Shown: piece by piece, positions 8,236 through 16,520 of the stretch | Layout: every line of letters begins with the position of its first letter | How positions within the stretch are numbered: the first letter of the stretch is position 1 | From: Phocaeicola coprophilus | GTDB taxonomy: Bacteria; Bacteroidota; Bacteroidia; Bacteroidales; Bacteroidaceae | Length of the DNA: 64,000 nt | NCBI GenBank assembly: GCA_016900015.1 | Contig: JACJJM010000001.1 | Span: 124,001-188,000, forward strand | Reading direction: 5' to 3' | The notes under the pieces: generated by a model | Told to the model about the DNA's origin: nothing | Databases searched by the model: none | The model's input: the letters and a program-made list of their open reading frames with translations, nothing else | Made by a program: the position numbers and the translations under genes

Positions 8236-9444
8236 TTAAAACGCTTCTGTCATGTTCAGGTAAAACAAGTTTTGCCGGTTGACCATATCACGCCCGAAAT
8301 CCAGGCGCAGGTTCATGCGCGGCTGTATCTCCACGCGCAGGCCGACACCGAGATTGGGCAACACGCCTTCGATTTTGGCCGGGGTAGGCCCCATGAAGCC
8401 TGCACCGCCCCACACGACATAACCCACGTGGTCGAGCATGCGCTTGACCCACGTCGAACGGTCGGTGTTGAACATCTGGCGCCACTCGGCCAGCACCACG
8501 TGCGAACTCTTGTCGCGGAACTGTCCCATGTAGTAGCCACGCAGGTCGAACGGAGTGCCCGTGAGGGCGTATTTCATGAGCGGCACATCGCCGAACATGT
8601 TGGTCGACTGCACCGTCCATGCGAGCACGCGCCGCCGGCCCGGCGACCAGTACTGGCGGTAGTCCAGCTCGGCCTGGTAGAAGTTGTTGTCGCTGCCGAA
8701 CATTTTCGCATAGGCCATGCCCCGCACATCGAGGTAGAGTCCGCTGTAGGCGTTTGAAGGCACGTCGCGCGTGTCATACGACACGACAAAGCCCAGACCC
8801 GAACTCAGCTTGTGGTAGCCTCCCGGCCTGCCGCCGTCGGCGATGTAGGAGGGGTCGGCCGCTATGCCTGCTGCCGGACTGCTGATGTCGTCGTAGTTGA
8901 CATCGAGCTGAGGTCCGATGAAGAAATCGGTTTCGCCCACGCGAAACATGAACTGCGGGTTGATTTGGAAGCCGCTGTAGCTGTATTCCGTATTGTTTTC
9001 TCCCCGTTCCGTGTGCCGGTTGGTCGAGTAGCCGACACCGTAGTAGTTCTCCACCGTGTTTTTCCAACTGAATGTGCCGAAGATGCGGAAACGGTCGTCA
9101 CGGAAGAAAAACTGCGGGCGCACCATGAGGTTCACACCGCTACCCTTGAACATGTAGGCCAGTGTGAGCGGGACGACAGAGCGCTGGAGCAGAGTGTCTT
9201 CCGGAGCTGTACGAAATGTCATCAGGGCCGTCGCACCCAGCACGACGCCGAAGTCGGGCGTATAGCCGGGGCCACCCAGGATGTTGTAGTGCAGGTTGCG
9301 CTGTGCGACCCGTTGACGACGCGCTTCCTTCGTGTCTGGCGTCTCGGTGGTCACAGTGTCTGCTGCTTCCGTTCTTGCTGCTTGTGCAAAAGTAGGAAGA
9401 AAATAGCAGAACAGTAGACAAGTGCTCAGTATGAATTTGTTCAT
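8236..9444 (-). CDS. Outer-membrane Omp85/BamA-like β-barrel protein
   Basis: 402 residues from the ATG at 9444; the ten residues upstream in frame precede the signal peptide and are not used. Signal peptide cleaved after FAQA. The body is rich in amphipathic β-strands with the bacterial surface antigen features GYYMGQFRDKS, LRVEIQPRMNLRLDFG and a C-terminal strand ending in Phe, as needed for BAM insertion. It lacks POTRA domains, so it is a short, barrel-only member. It is the first gene of the sulfation operon, preceded by a TAnnTTTG promoter. Export of a product or simply an unrelated barrel are both possible; substrate unknown. Confidence 0.8.
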   Translation of the reverse strand: MNKFILSTCLLFCYFLPTFAQAARTEAADTVTTETPDTKEARRQRVAQRNLHYNILGGPGYTPDFGVVLGATALMTFRTAPEDTLLQRSVVPLTLAYMFKGSGVNLMVRPQFFFRDDRFRIFGTFSWKNTVENYYGVGYSTNRHTERGENNTEYSYSGFQINPQFMFRVGETDFFIGPQLDVNYDDISSPAAGIAADPSYIADGGRPGGYHKLSSGLGFVVSYDTRDVPSNAYSGLYLDVRGMAYAKMFGSDNNFYQAELDYRQYWSPGRRRVLAWTVQSTNMFGDVPLMKYALTGTPFDLRGYYMGQFRDKSSHVVLAEWRQMFNTDRSTWVKRMLDHVGYVVWGGAGFMGPTPAKIEGVLPNLGVGLRVEIQPRMNLRLDFGRDMVNRQNLFYLNMTEAF

Positions 9445-9471
9445 AGACTTCTCTTTGTGTATTTGAATGGG

Positions 9472-9479
9472 CAAAAGTA
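9472..9479 (-). promoter_or_regulatory. TAnnTTTG -7 box for the Omp85/sulfation operon
   Basis: TACTTTTG on the minus strand, 28 bases before the ATG at 9444, matches the Bacteroidetes -7 consensus. No clear TTTG at -33. Confidence 0.45.
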
Positions 9480-9636
9480 GTTTCTTTCTGTTAAATATAG
9501 TAATAATAAATGGTAACGTACTTTTAAATAATCAAAACCTAAAGCAAAAATAGAGTTTTCTTTTGCAATTTTGCCGTTCGTCCGGAGAAGACTCGGGCGT
9601 TCAGGACATTTTCCGGTTTTTGCAGGCCATAGACTC

Positions 9637-9710
9637 GGCCCGACCACGCCCTCCTTTCCGTCCGAGGACGGAAAGGAGGGTAGCCGACCACCGAAAGGAG
9701 GCCGTGCCCG
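9637..9710. repeat. CTCCTTTCCG/GGTCGG dispersed repeat, copy 2, perfect hairpin
   Basis: In the 364-base gap between divergent genes (9445-9808). Bases 9649-9663 and 9666-9680 form a perfect 15-bp stem with a GA loop, followed by TAGCCGACCACCGAAAGGAG. Apart from this and the promoter at 9472, the gap holds nothing I recognise. Confidence 0.7.
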
Positions 9711-9808
9711 GCGCGTAAGGAAGGCCGGGAAAAGGCTCTTGCGCAGCAGTTTCGTCCTGTCTCGTCTGACCGGGCATAAATGCTTGTTTATGACTAAATA
9801 ACGATACG

Positions 9809-10750
9809 ATGAAAAGAAAAGTGATAGGAATCGGCGAGACGATTCTGGATATTCTCTTCCGCGACGGACAGCCCACGGCAGCCGTGCCGGGAGGCTCAGT
9901 GTTCAATGGCATCATTTCCCTGGGGCGCATGGGCGTGACGGTGGACTTCATCAGCGAGACGGGCAACGACCGTGTCGGGCGCACCATCCTCGACTTCATG
10001 CGCCGGAACGGCGTGGAGACGGGTCATGTCAATGTGTTTCCCGAGGGCAAGTCTCCCGTGTCCTTGGCTTTCCTCGACGAGCACAACGAGCCGGACTACC
10101 TCTTCTACAAGGACTATCCTTCGCAGCGGCTCGACGTCGTGTTTCCCGACATCGCGGCCGATGACGTGGTGATGTTCGGTTCTTATTTCGCGCTCAATCC
10201 CGTGTTGCGTCCGAAGGTGGCCGAGTTTCTTGACTATGCCCGCGGACGCGGTGCGCTCATCTACTATGACGTCAATTTCCGCAGCACGCATGCCACCGAT
10301 GCCATCAAGTTGACTCCTACCATCCTCGAAAACTTCGAGACGGCTGACATCGTGCGCGGCTCGACTGAGGACTTCCGCAATATGTTCGGCCTCTCCGACC
10401 CGGCCCGCGTCTACGCTGACAAGGTGAAGTTCTACTGTCCCCGCCTGCTCTGCACGGCCGGAGCCGGTGCGGTCAGCCTCCACAGCGAACGGGTGGTGAA
10501 GAGCTACCCCGTGGAGCCTGTCGAGACGGTGAGCACCGTGGGCGCGGGTGACAATTTCAATGCCGGCATCGTCTACGGCCTGTTGAAATATGACGTCCGC
10601 CGCGACGACCTCCCCGGACTTACGGAGGCGGATTGGGACGCCATCGTCCGTTGCGGCCTGGATTTCTCTGCCGAGGCGTGCCGCAACTTGGGGAACTCCG
10701 TTTCCCCGGAGTTTGCGGAGAGATACAAGAAAATGAAGAATGAAGAGTGA
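9809..10750 (+). CDS. PfkB-family carbohydrate kinase
   Basis: 313 residues. Ribokinase-fold kinase: N-terminal PGGSVFNGIISLGRMG substrate region (residues 29-45) and the PfkB signature TVGAGDNFNAG (about residues 247-257) with the catalytic Asp in GAGD. It phosphorylates a sugar or sugar acid; fructose, KDG or another uronate product are candidates given the nearby uronate genes, but the substrate cannot be read from sequence. It is monocistronic and divergent from the sulfation operon. The last residues (KKMKNEE) are encoded by the start of a GAATGAAG repeat that also provides the stop codon. Confidence 0.85.
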   Translation: MKRKVIGIGETILDILFRDGQPTAAVPGGSVFNGIISLGRMGVTVDFISETGNDRVGRTILDFMRRNGVETGHVNVFPEGKSPVSLAFLDEHNEPDYLFYKDYPSQRLDVVFPDIAADDVVMFGSYFALNPVLRPKVAEFLDYARGRGALIYYDVNFRSTHATDAIKLTPTILENFETADIVRGSTEDFRNMFGLSDPARVYADKVKFYCPRLLCTAGAGAVSLHSERVVKSYPVEPVETVSTVGAGDNFNAGIVYGLLKYDVRRDDLPGLTEADWDAIVRCGLDFSAEACRNLGNSVSPEFAERYKKMKNEE

Positions 10751-10840
10751 AGAATGAAGAATGAAGAATGAAGAATGAAGAGTGCATATAGCTCACACGG
10801 CGCAAGGCGATTCTTCATTCTACATTCTTCATTCTTCATT
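10740..10840. repeat. GAATGAAG intergenic inverted repeat
   Basis: Left arm: GAATGAAG repeated about four times (10740-10783). Right arm: the complement TTCTTCATTCTACATTCTTC and following bases (10811-10840). The arms can pair over about 25 bp around a CATATAGCTCACACGG spacer. It lies between convergent genes and may act as a bidirectional transcription stop. Confidence 0.7.
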
Positions 10841-10841
10841 T

Positions 10842-10876
10842 AAAAAGAAAGCCCCATCTTCACAGACAAGGCTTTC
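10842..10876 (-). terminator. Rho-independent terminator of the SusCD-1 operon
   Basis: On the minus strand GAAAGCC (10876-10870), a 16-base loop, GGCTTTC (10853-10847) and TTTTT. It starts 55 bases after the SusD stop. Confidence 0.6.
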
Positions 10877-10930
10877 GAGAACTTTTGTTTAACTTAAAAT
10901 AAGCAAAAGAATACTCTTGTGTGTCTCTTC

Positions 10931-13129
10931 TTATTCAGCCACGGGGTCGAACGTGCCGTCTCCGCCCGTGATATTGTCATGCCAACCGATGTTTTGCAGC
11001 AGGGTGGAGTTGTTTGACTGTGCACTCTGGCGCAGGCCGATGAAGTAGTATTCAGGGCGGAAGGTCGAATACTGTCCGTTGTCATACTCGTCCGTCGGCA
11101 GGTCCTTGCGGGTGAGATACGTGTGGTAGAATTCGGCCACGGCGCGGACGTTCGCGTCAGCATATTCGCCATGTTCGAGGCTGTAGTGGAAGTCCTCGTC
11201 CAGTGTCAGTCCGGCAGGACGTGCCACGTCAAGCAGCGGGTCTGCATCGTCGCTGTTGCCTCCCGTGCCATCTGTCACGTAGAGGATGATGCGGTGCTTG
11301 GAACCGTTGGCGCGTGCCCGGTCGTTGGCAGAGGTCACACCCAGATAAGTACACGTGTTGCCGCCCCATCCGCTCAGCGCCCAGCTCGGGTTGAGGCTCT
11401 CCTGCCCTGCTCCTCCGTCGAAGAGCATCCAGCGGCGCATGTCGTCGAAGCGTTTGCCTTCGTAGGGCAGTTCGATCTGGCGTTCGTAGAGGATGGCAGC
11501 AAAGGTTTCGGCCTGGCTGCCGCTCATGGCGAGGCCATAGTTGTCAGCTTCCATGTCGGCCGGATAGACGCGTGCGCGGATGTCTTTCAGCAAGTTCCAG
11601 GCTTCGCCCGTCTCGCCGATGCCGCAGGCTGATTCGGCCAGGTTGAGGAGCACTTCGGCATAGCGTATTTCCATGTAAGGGTTGGCTGAGGTCTTGAAGC
11701 CAGAGCCGTTGCCGGCCATTGTGTTGTAAGTAAACAGGTTGGCATTGGCCAGACCGTAGTCGTCCGAGCGTTTGCGCACATACACGCCCCGGTCGCTGGT
11801 GAGCTTGTCGGCTCCGCGTACGCCGCCTTCTGATTCGTCGGTCTTGTCTTCTTCGTTTTCAAACCAGCAATAGTTCCATAACACGTAGTCTTCGCCGCCC
11901 TCATAGGCATCGGGGAAGAACGAGGTCGTGCTGCTGTGCATGTCGATGTTTTGGTCGTTGAACAACCACTCTACGCCAGGGAAGGCGAAGGTGCGGTAGA
12001 AGCGCGGGTCGCGGTTGAGGAAGAAGCACAGTTCGTCATAGGGCAAGCTCGACTCTGCCGCAGGCTTTCCGTCGGCCATCGGGAAGAGGTCGACGATTTC
12101 GGCTGTCGGGGTCATGCCGCCTCCGCCGTTGGTGTTGCCCGGGCGTATGGAGTGTTCCCAGTTGTTCCACTTGTGTACTTCCAGGCCTTCGACTTCTGAC
12201 AAGTTGTTGTACAGGGTGACGAAGACAGCTTCGTTGCCTCCGGTGTAGGTGTTGAAGAGATGTGCCCATGCCTTGGCATTCTCTCCGCCTGCCACAGAAC
12301 CGTTGATGCCTGCGGCTTGCAATTCGTTCACGGCGCGTGTGTTCACGTCGTAGGCTGCTTGCCAGCGTGCGCGGTCGTTGGTGCGGTTGAAGAGCGGGCT
12401 GGCCCACCAGAGACGTACGCGTCCTTCAAGGGCGAGTGCCGCTCCTTTGGTCACACGGCCATATTTACCGGTATCCCAAGTGCTGGGCAACATGTTGTAG
12501 GCGTTTTCCAGGTCCTGGCAGATGAACTCGATGCACGCTCCGGTTGACGAGCGGGGCACGACCTTGTCCAGTCCTTCGCTGTCGCCGACCACGGGATTCT
12601 GCTTCTCGGTGATGATGGGCACACCGCCATAGATGCGCACGAGTAGGTAGTAGCGCCAGGCACGGAAGAAGTAGGCCTGGCCCAACAGTTCGTTTTTCTG
12701 TTCTTCGGTGAGCGACTGGCTGTTGGTCACGCCCTGGATGATGTCGTTGCACTCGCGGATACGGTTCCACGGGCCGAGGTGCGGCTGCACGTGGAAGAAG
12801 TCGGGCAGGCTGTTGCCCACGGAGGTCAGGATTTGTGTGGGGTCGTTGAAGATGGACGAACCGCCGAACTCTTCGGTGCAGGCTGACCAGTCGTCTTCGA
12901 CGCCGGAGCTGGTGAGGAAGTCGGTGCCCTCATCGGTGCTGCCTGTGGCGCGCGGGAGCAGGAGTTGGTAGAGGTAGTTGACTCGCTGTTCGGCCGTTTC
13001 GAAGTTCTCATACACCAGTGATTCATCGTAGGTGCCGTATTCCCGTTCGTCTTCGAGGAACTGGTCGCTGCATCCGGTCAGGTTGGCTGCCAGGAGCAGC
13101 GCGAATGAAATGTATTTGATTTTTCTCAT
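10931..13129 (-). CDS. SusD/RagB-like surface glycan-binding lipoprotein (SusD-1)
   Basis: 732 residues from the ATG at 13129; the in-frame upstream residues come from the SusC-SusD gap. Lipobox LTGC near residue 20 gives a lipidated cysteine. The SusD features are visible: TPR-like helices (QAYFFRAWRYYLLVRIYGGVPI), MEIRYAEVLLNLAESA in the C-terminal half, and LPYEGKRFDDMRRW. It is longer than a usual SusD (about 500-600), with an extended loop region around residues 390-480. It caps the SusC transporter encoded 19 bases upstream. Ligand is probably a pectic glycan, inferred from the DUF5123 partner and the neighbouring pectin loci. Confidence 0.93.
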   Translation of the reverse strand: MRKIKYISFALLLAANLTGCSDQFLEDEREYGTYDESLVYENFETAEQRVNYLYQLLLPRATGSTDEGTDFLTSSGVEDDWSACTEEFGGSSIFNDPTQILTSVGNSLPDFFHVQPHLGPWNRIRECNDIIQGVTNSQSLTEEQKNELLGQAYFFRAWRYYLLVRIYGGVPIITEKQNPVVGDSEGLDKVVPRSSTGACIEFICQDLENAYNMLPSTWDTGKYGRVTKGAALALEGRVRLWWASPLFNRTNDRARWQAAYDVNTRAVNELQAAGINGSVAGGENAKAWAHLFNTYTGGNEAVFVTLYNNLSEVEGLEVHKWNNWEHSIRPGNTNGGGGMTPTAEIVDLFPMADGKPAAESSLPYDELCFFLNRDPRFYRTFAFPGVEWLFNDQNIDMHSSTTSFFPDAYEGGEDYVLWNYCWFENEEDKTDESEGGVRGADKLTSDRGVYVRKRSDDYGLANANLFTYNTMAGNGSGFKTSANPYMEIRYAEVLLNLAESACGIGETGEAWNLLKDIRARVYPADMEADNYGLAMSGSQAETFAAILYERQIELPYEGKRFDDMRRWMLFDGGAGQESLNPSWALSGWGGNTCTYLGVTSANDRARANGSKHRIILYVTDGTGGNSDDADPLLDVARPAGLTLDEDFHYSLEHGEYADANVRAVAEFYHTYLTRKDLPTDEYDNGQYSTFRPEYYFIGLRQSAQSNNSTLLQNIGWHDNITGGDGTFDPVAE

Positions 13130-13148
13130 TGTGGTCTTTGCTTTGTGG

Positions 13149-16100
13149 TTAGAATGATACGTTAACGCCGAGTGTGAACTTGCGCAGGCGCGGATAGCGT
13201 CCGTAGGTGCCGGCCCAGTTGTTCCACACGTGGTCTTCATAGGGATTGTAGAAGCTGAACACGTTCTGACAGGTGAGGTTCAGGCGGCAGGAGGCGATAC
13301 CCACGGGTTCGAGCCACTTCTTGGGCAGGCTGTAAGCCACGGTCAGGTTGTTGAGCGTGACGCTGGCCGCATTCATCCTCCAGAAGGTGGAAGCCTGTCC
13401 GTTGACGTCGCTGTAGCGCAGGTTCGGATACTTGGCGTCGCGGTTCTCGGCGGCCACGATGTTGCCGTTGGCGTCCAGCACGTCGTTGTAGACGAACATG
13501 TCTTTCCAGATGGCCGAGAGGTTGCTGTATTCCATGTCGTCGAAGCTCTCCTGGTAGATGGTGGAGCTGACGGTGGTATAGCCGCCCCAGCTTGCACTGA
13601 GCTGTGCGCTGAAGGAGAGGTCCTTCCAGCTTGCTCCGAAGTTGAACGTCATGCCGTAGGGGTTGTCACTGCGGTGCGAGAGTTCCACCATGTCGTTATC
13701 GTCGATACGGCCATCGGGGGCTGTGCGCTTGCCGTCAGTCCATTCACCGGACACATCGCGGTAGATGAGCATACCAGGGTGTACGTCGTCGATGGTGCGT
13801 CCCAGGTAAGTCGTGATGTTATACTTCTGGAAGTACTCATAGATTTCCTGGTAGCTTCGGAACATGCCCATGCAGTCGTATCCCCAGCGGCCGCGGTCGT
13901 TGCGTTCGTCCGGGCGCGGGCTGTCCCACAGCAGGTCGGCCGGCCAGCTGTATTCGCGCAGCTTGTTGTCGCTCCATCCGGTGTTCATCTTCACCCAATA
14001 GTTGAAGTCTTCGCCGATTTTATCGCGCCATCCGAGGCTGAGTTCCACGCCGTAGGTGTCGATGGAGGCGAAGTTCTCCGGTGCGGGACGCACGCCGACG
14101 GTGCCGGGATAGTAGGATGTGCCGCTGTAGACACCGAAGAGGTCACGGCCTAAGTCTAAGTAGCCGTTGAGCGTGACGGAGAGGCGACTGTTGAGCATGC
14201 GGAGGTCGATACCGAGGTTGCTCTTGTAGTTCTTGTCCCAATGCACGTCGCGGTTCACACCGGTCTGTCCGCCGTTGACGGTAGTTCCGGCAGTCGTGCT
14301 TGAGCTTGTGCCGAAGATGGGGCCGCCGTCGTTGGTGTGTGCACCGTAGGTCTCGCGCCAGATGAAAGGCTGGATGTTGTCACGTCCTAGCAGACCGAAC
14401 GATGCACGTATCTTCAGGAAGTCGATGCCCGTCTTCTCCTGGTCAAACCACGGCTCTTCTGACATCACCCAACCGACCGATACGGAGGGGAAGGTACCCC
14501 AATAGTTTTCCGGGGCGAACTTCGTGGAAGCATCCGAACGAACGAGGAATTCGAGCAGGTATTTATCCGCGTAGGAGTAGTTCAGACGTCCGATGTAGGA
14601 GAGCATGCCCGACTCGCTGCGGTTGATGACTGTAGTCTGGATGTTGTCATCGCTCACCATGTTCGATGTGCCGTCCGTGAACGGATAGGGATTGGTAATG
14701 CTGCCTTGGAGGGTCTCTGTCTCGGCTTCCGATTTTTCAATGGAGAACAGTGCGCTGACGTTATGTTTGCCAAACGTGCGGGCATAGCTGACAGTCAAGT
14801 TCATCTGATAGCTGTCGTAGCGGCTCATCGTGCGGCGCAACAGGTTGCCGTTGTTCAGTTCCACCTCGTTCAGGGTTGTGTAGTCCGCTCCGTCGCCGGT
14901 GTAGAGGTGTCCGCCGCTACCGCCGCGTGTACCCAAGCCGTAGACTGACATGGTCGTTCCCAAGTCGTTGCTCTTGCTGTCACTGATGGTTTTAGAATAG
15001 GAAGCTTTGATTTTCAATCCTTGCAGGAAGTCGCACCAGCCGAAGTCATATTCCACCGAACCGTTGATGTTCGTGTTGTTGGTCTGCTCTTCGATGTTGT
15101 CCGAGGAGTTCTGCACAGCACCGAAGTGATAGAGGTTCGTGCCGCTGAGCGAGCTGGGGTTGACGTTTTCCATACCTGTGTAGATGACGGGATAGCCGTC
15201 GATGTAGTCAGGCACGAAGCGCAGGTGGCGCATGAGTGATTCGTAGTCGCCGTCTGTCCCGGCACCGCTTACGCCGTTCTTGGCTTCATTGCGTTCGCCG
15301 TAGTCGCCTGACACCTGGAAGGAGGCTTTCAGCCATTGGCTGATGTTGGCGTTCACGCCGGCACGGAAGTTCCAGCGGTCGTAGTCCAGGCGGCCGATGT
15401 TACCGTCCTGCTGGTAGTAGGACACGCCTGCGAAGTAGGTGGCCTTCTCCGTACCGCCGTTGATGTTGAGGCTGTGGCGTTGGGTGAAGGCAGCACTCCA
15501 TTCTTTGTCCAACAAATCATAATTGAGGTTGCGCATAGCCTCCAGTTCGTCGGCCTGGAAGATGTCTGTGCGGTTGTTGATGTTTTCGGTGGTGGAGGTG
15601 TTGGCCATGCGTGCCGCGTTATAGAGCCGGCCGTAGTCATAGGCGCTGAGCATCTTCGGGGTGGCCAGGGCGTCGGTGAAGCCGAACTGCCCATTGTAGG
15701 AAATCTTGGGCGCACCCACTTCGCCTCGTTTCGTCTTGACGAGGACGACGCCGTAGGCCGCACGCGCACCGTAGACGGCTGCCGAGGCATCCTTCAGCAC
15801 GGTGATGCTCTCGACTTCGCTTACGTCGAGGTTGTTGAACGCCTCTTCCGTCGAGATGAAGTCGTCGATGACATAGAGCGGGCTGGAGTTGGCGTCACCA
15901 CCTTGTGAAGCTCCCGGCGTGGCAGCCGTGTTGACGGAGCTTTGGCGGATGTTCAGGCTCGGAGCTTCGCTGGGACGTCCGGTCAGGGCGGAGTTGACGC
16001 TTACGCCGTTCATCATGCCCCGCAGGGCGTCGCCCAGACTGCCGACGGAGAGGTCTTCGATGTCCTTGGGTGTGAGGGTCTCGATGGCTCCGGTCACGTT

Positions 16101-16490
16101 TTTCATCTTCTGCGAACCGTAACCCACGACGACCACTTCGTCGAGCTTCATCATGTCTTCAGCCATGACGATACGGGGGTTGTCCAGGTTGCTGATGGTC
16201 TGTGTGATGTAGCCGATGTACGACACTTCCAGTTTGCCTCCTGCAGGCACTTGGATGGTGAAGTTACCGTCGAGGTCGGTGATGGTGCCTGTGCTTGTGC
16301 CTTGCACTTTGACGGAAGCGCCGATGATGGCAAGGCCGGTTTCGTCGACCACTGTGCCTTTCACGGTGCGTCCTTGTTGCTGCTGCGAGGCTTGCTGCGT
16401 GGCGGTGGTTTGCTGTTGTGCCGACAACGGTTCGCTCAGGGCGAACACCGAAGCCAGGCAGATGCTATATAGTATGTATTTCTTTTGCAT
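13149..16490 (-). CDS. SusC/RagA TonB-dependent transporter (SusC-1)
   Basis: 1113 residues. Signal peptide ends near SAQQ; a short Gln/Thr-rich linker is followed by a CarboxypepD_reg-like domain (GRTVKGTVVDETGLAIIGASV, residues about 40-120), the TonB-box region DEVVVVGYGSQ, a plug domain (GSLGDALRGMMNGVSV to SITVLKDASAAVYG) and a 22-strand barrel ending in LGVNVSF. It imports oligosaccharides with SusD-1. Second gene of a three-gene operon, 30 bases after the DUF5123-like lipoprotein gene. Confidence 0.96.
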   Translation of the reverse strand: MQKKYILYSICLASVFALSEPLSAQQQTTATQQASQQQQGRTVKGTVVDETGLAIIGASVKVQGTSTGTITDLDGNFTIQVPAGGKLEVSYIGYITQTISNLDNPRIVMAEDMMKLDEVVVVGYGSQKMKNVTGAIETLTPKDIEDLSVGSLGDALRGMMNGVSVNSALTGRPSEAPSLNIRQSSVNTAATPGASQGGDANSSPLYVIDDFISTEEAFNNLDVSEVESITVLKDASAAVYGARAAYGVVLVKTKRGEVGAPKISYNGQFGFTDALATPKMLSAYDYGRLYNAARMANTSTTENINNRTDIFQADELEAMRNLNYDLLDKEWSAAFTQRHSLNINGGTEKATYFAGVSYYQQDGNIGRLDYDRWNFRAGVNANISQWLKASFQVSGDYGERNEAKNGVSGAGTDGDYESLMRHLRFVPDYIDGYPVIYTGMENVNPSSLSGTNLYHFGAVQNSSDNIEEQTNNTNINGSVEYDFGWCDFLQGLKIKASYSKTISDSKSNDLGTTMSVYGLGTRGGSGGHLYTGDGADYTTLNEVELNNGNLLRRTMSRYDSYQMNLTVSYARTFGKHNVSALFSIEKSEAETETLQGSITNPYPFTDGTSNMVSDDNIQTTVINRSESGMLSYIGRLNYSYADKYLLEFLVRSDASTKFAPENYWGTFPSVSVGWVMSEEPWFDQEKTGIDFLKIRASFGLLGRDNIQPFIWRETYGAHTNDGGPIFGTSSSTTAGTTVNGGQTGVNRDVHWDKNYKSNLGIDLRMLNSRLSVTLNGYLDLGRDLFGVYSGTSYYPGTVGVRPAPENFASIDTYGVELSLGWRDKIGEDFNYWVKMNTGWSDNKLREYSWPADLLWDSPRPDERNDRGRWGYDCMGMFRSYQEIYEYFQKYNITTYLGRTIDDVHPGMLIYRDVSGEWTDGKRTAPDGRIDDNDMVELSHRSDNPYGMTFNFGASWKDLSFSAQLSASWGGYTTVSSTIYQESFDDMEYSNLSAIWKDMFVYNDVLDANGNIVAAENRDAKYPNLRYSDVNGQASTFWRMNAASVTLNNLTVAYSLPKKWLEPVGIASCRLNLTCQNVFSFYNPYEDHVWNNWAGTYGRYPRLRKFTLGVNVSF

Positions 16491-16520
16491 ATCGCGTTCT
16501 GTTTGTGTTAGACGTTAGGT

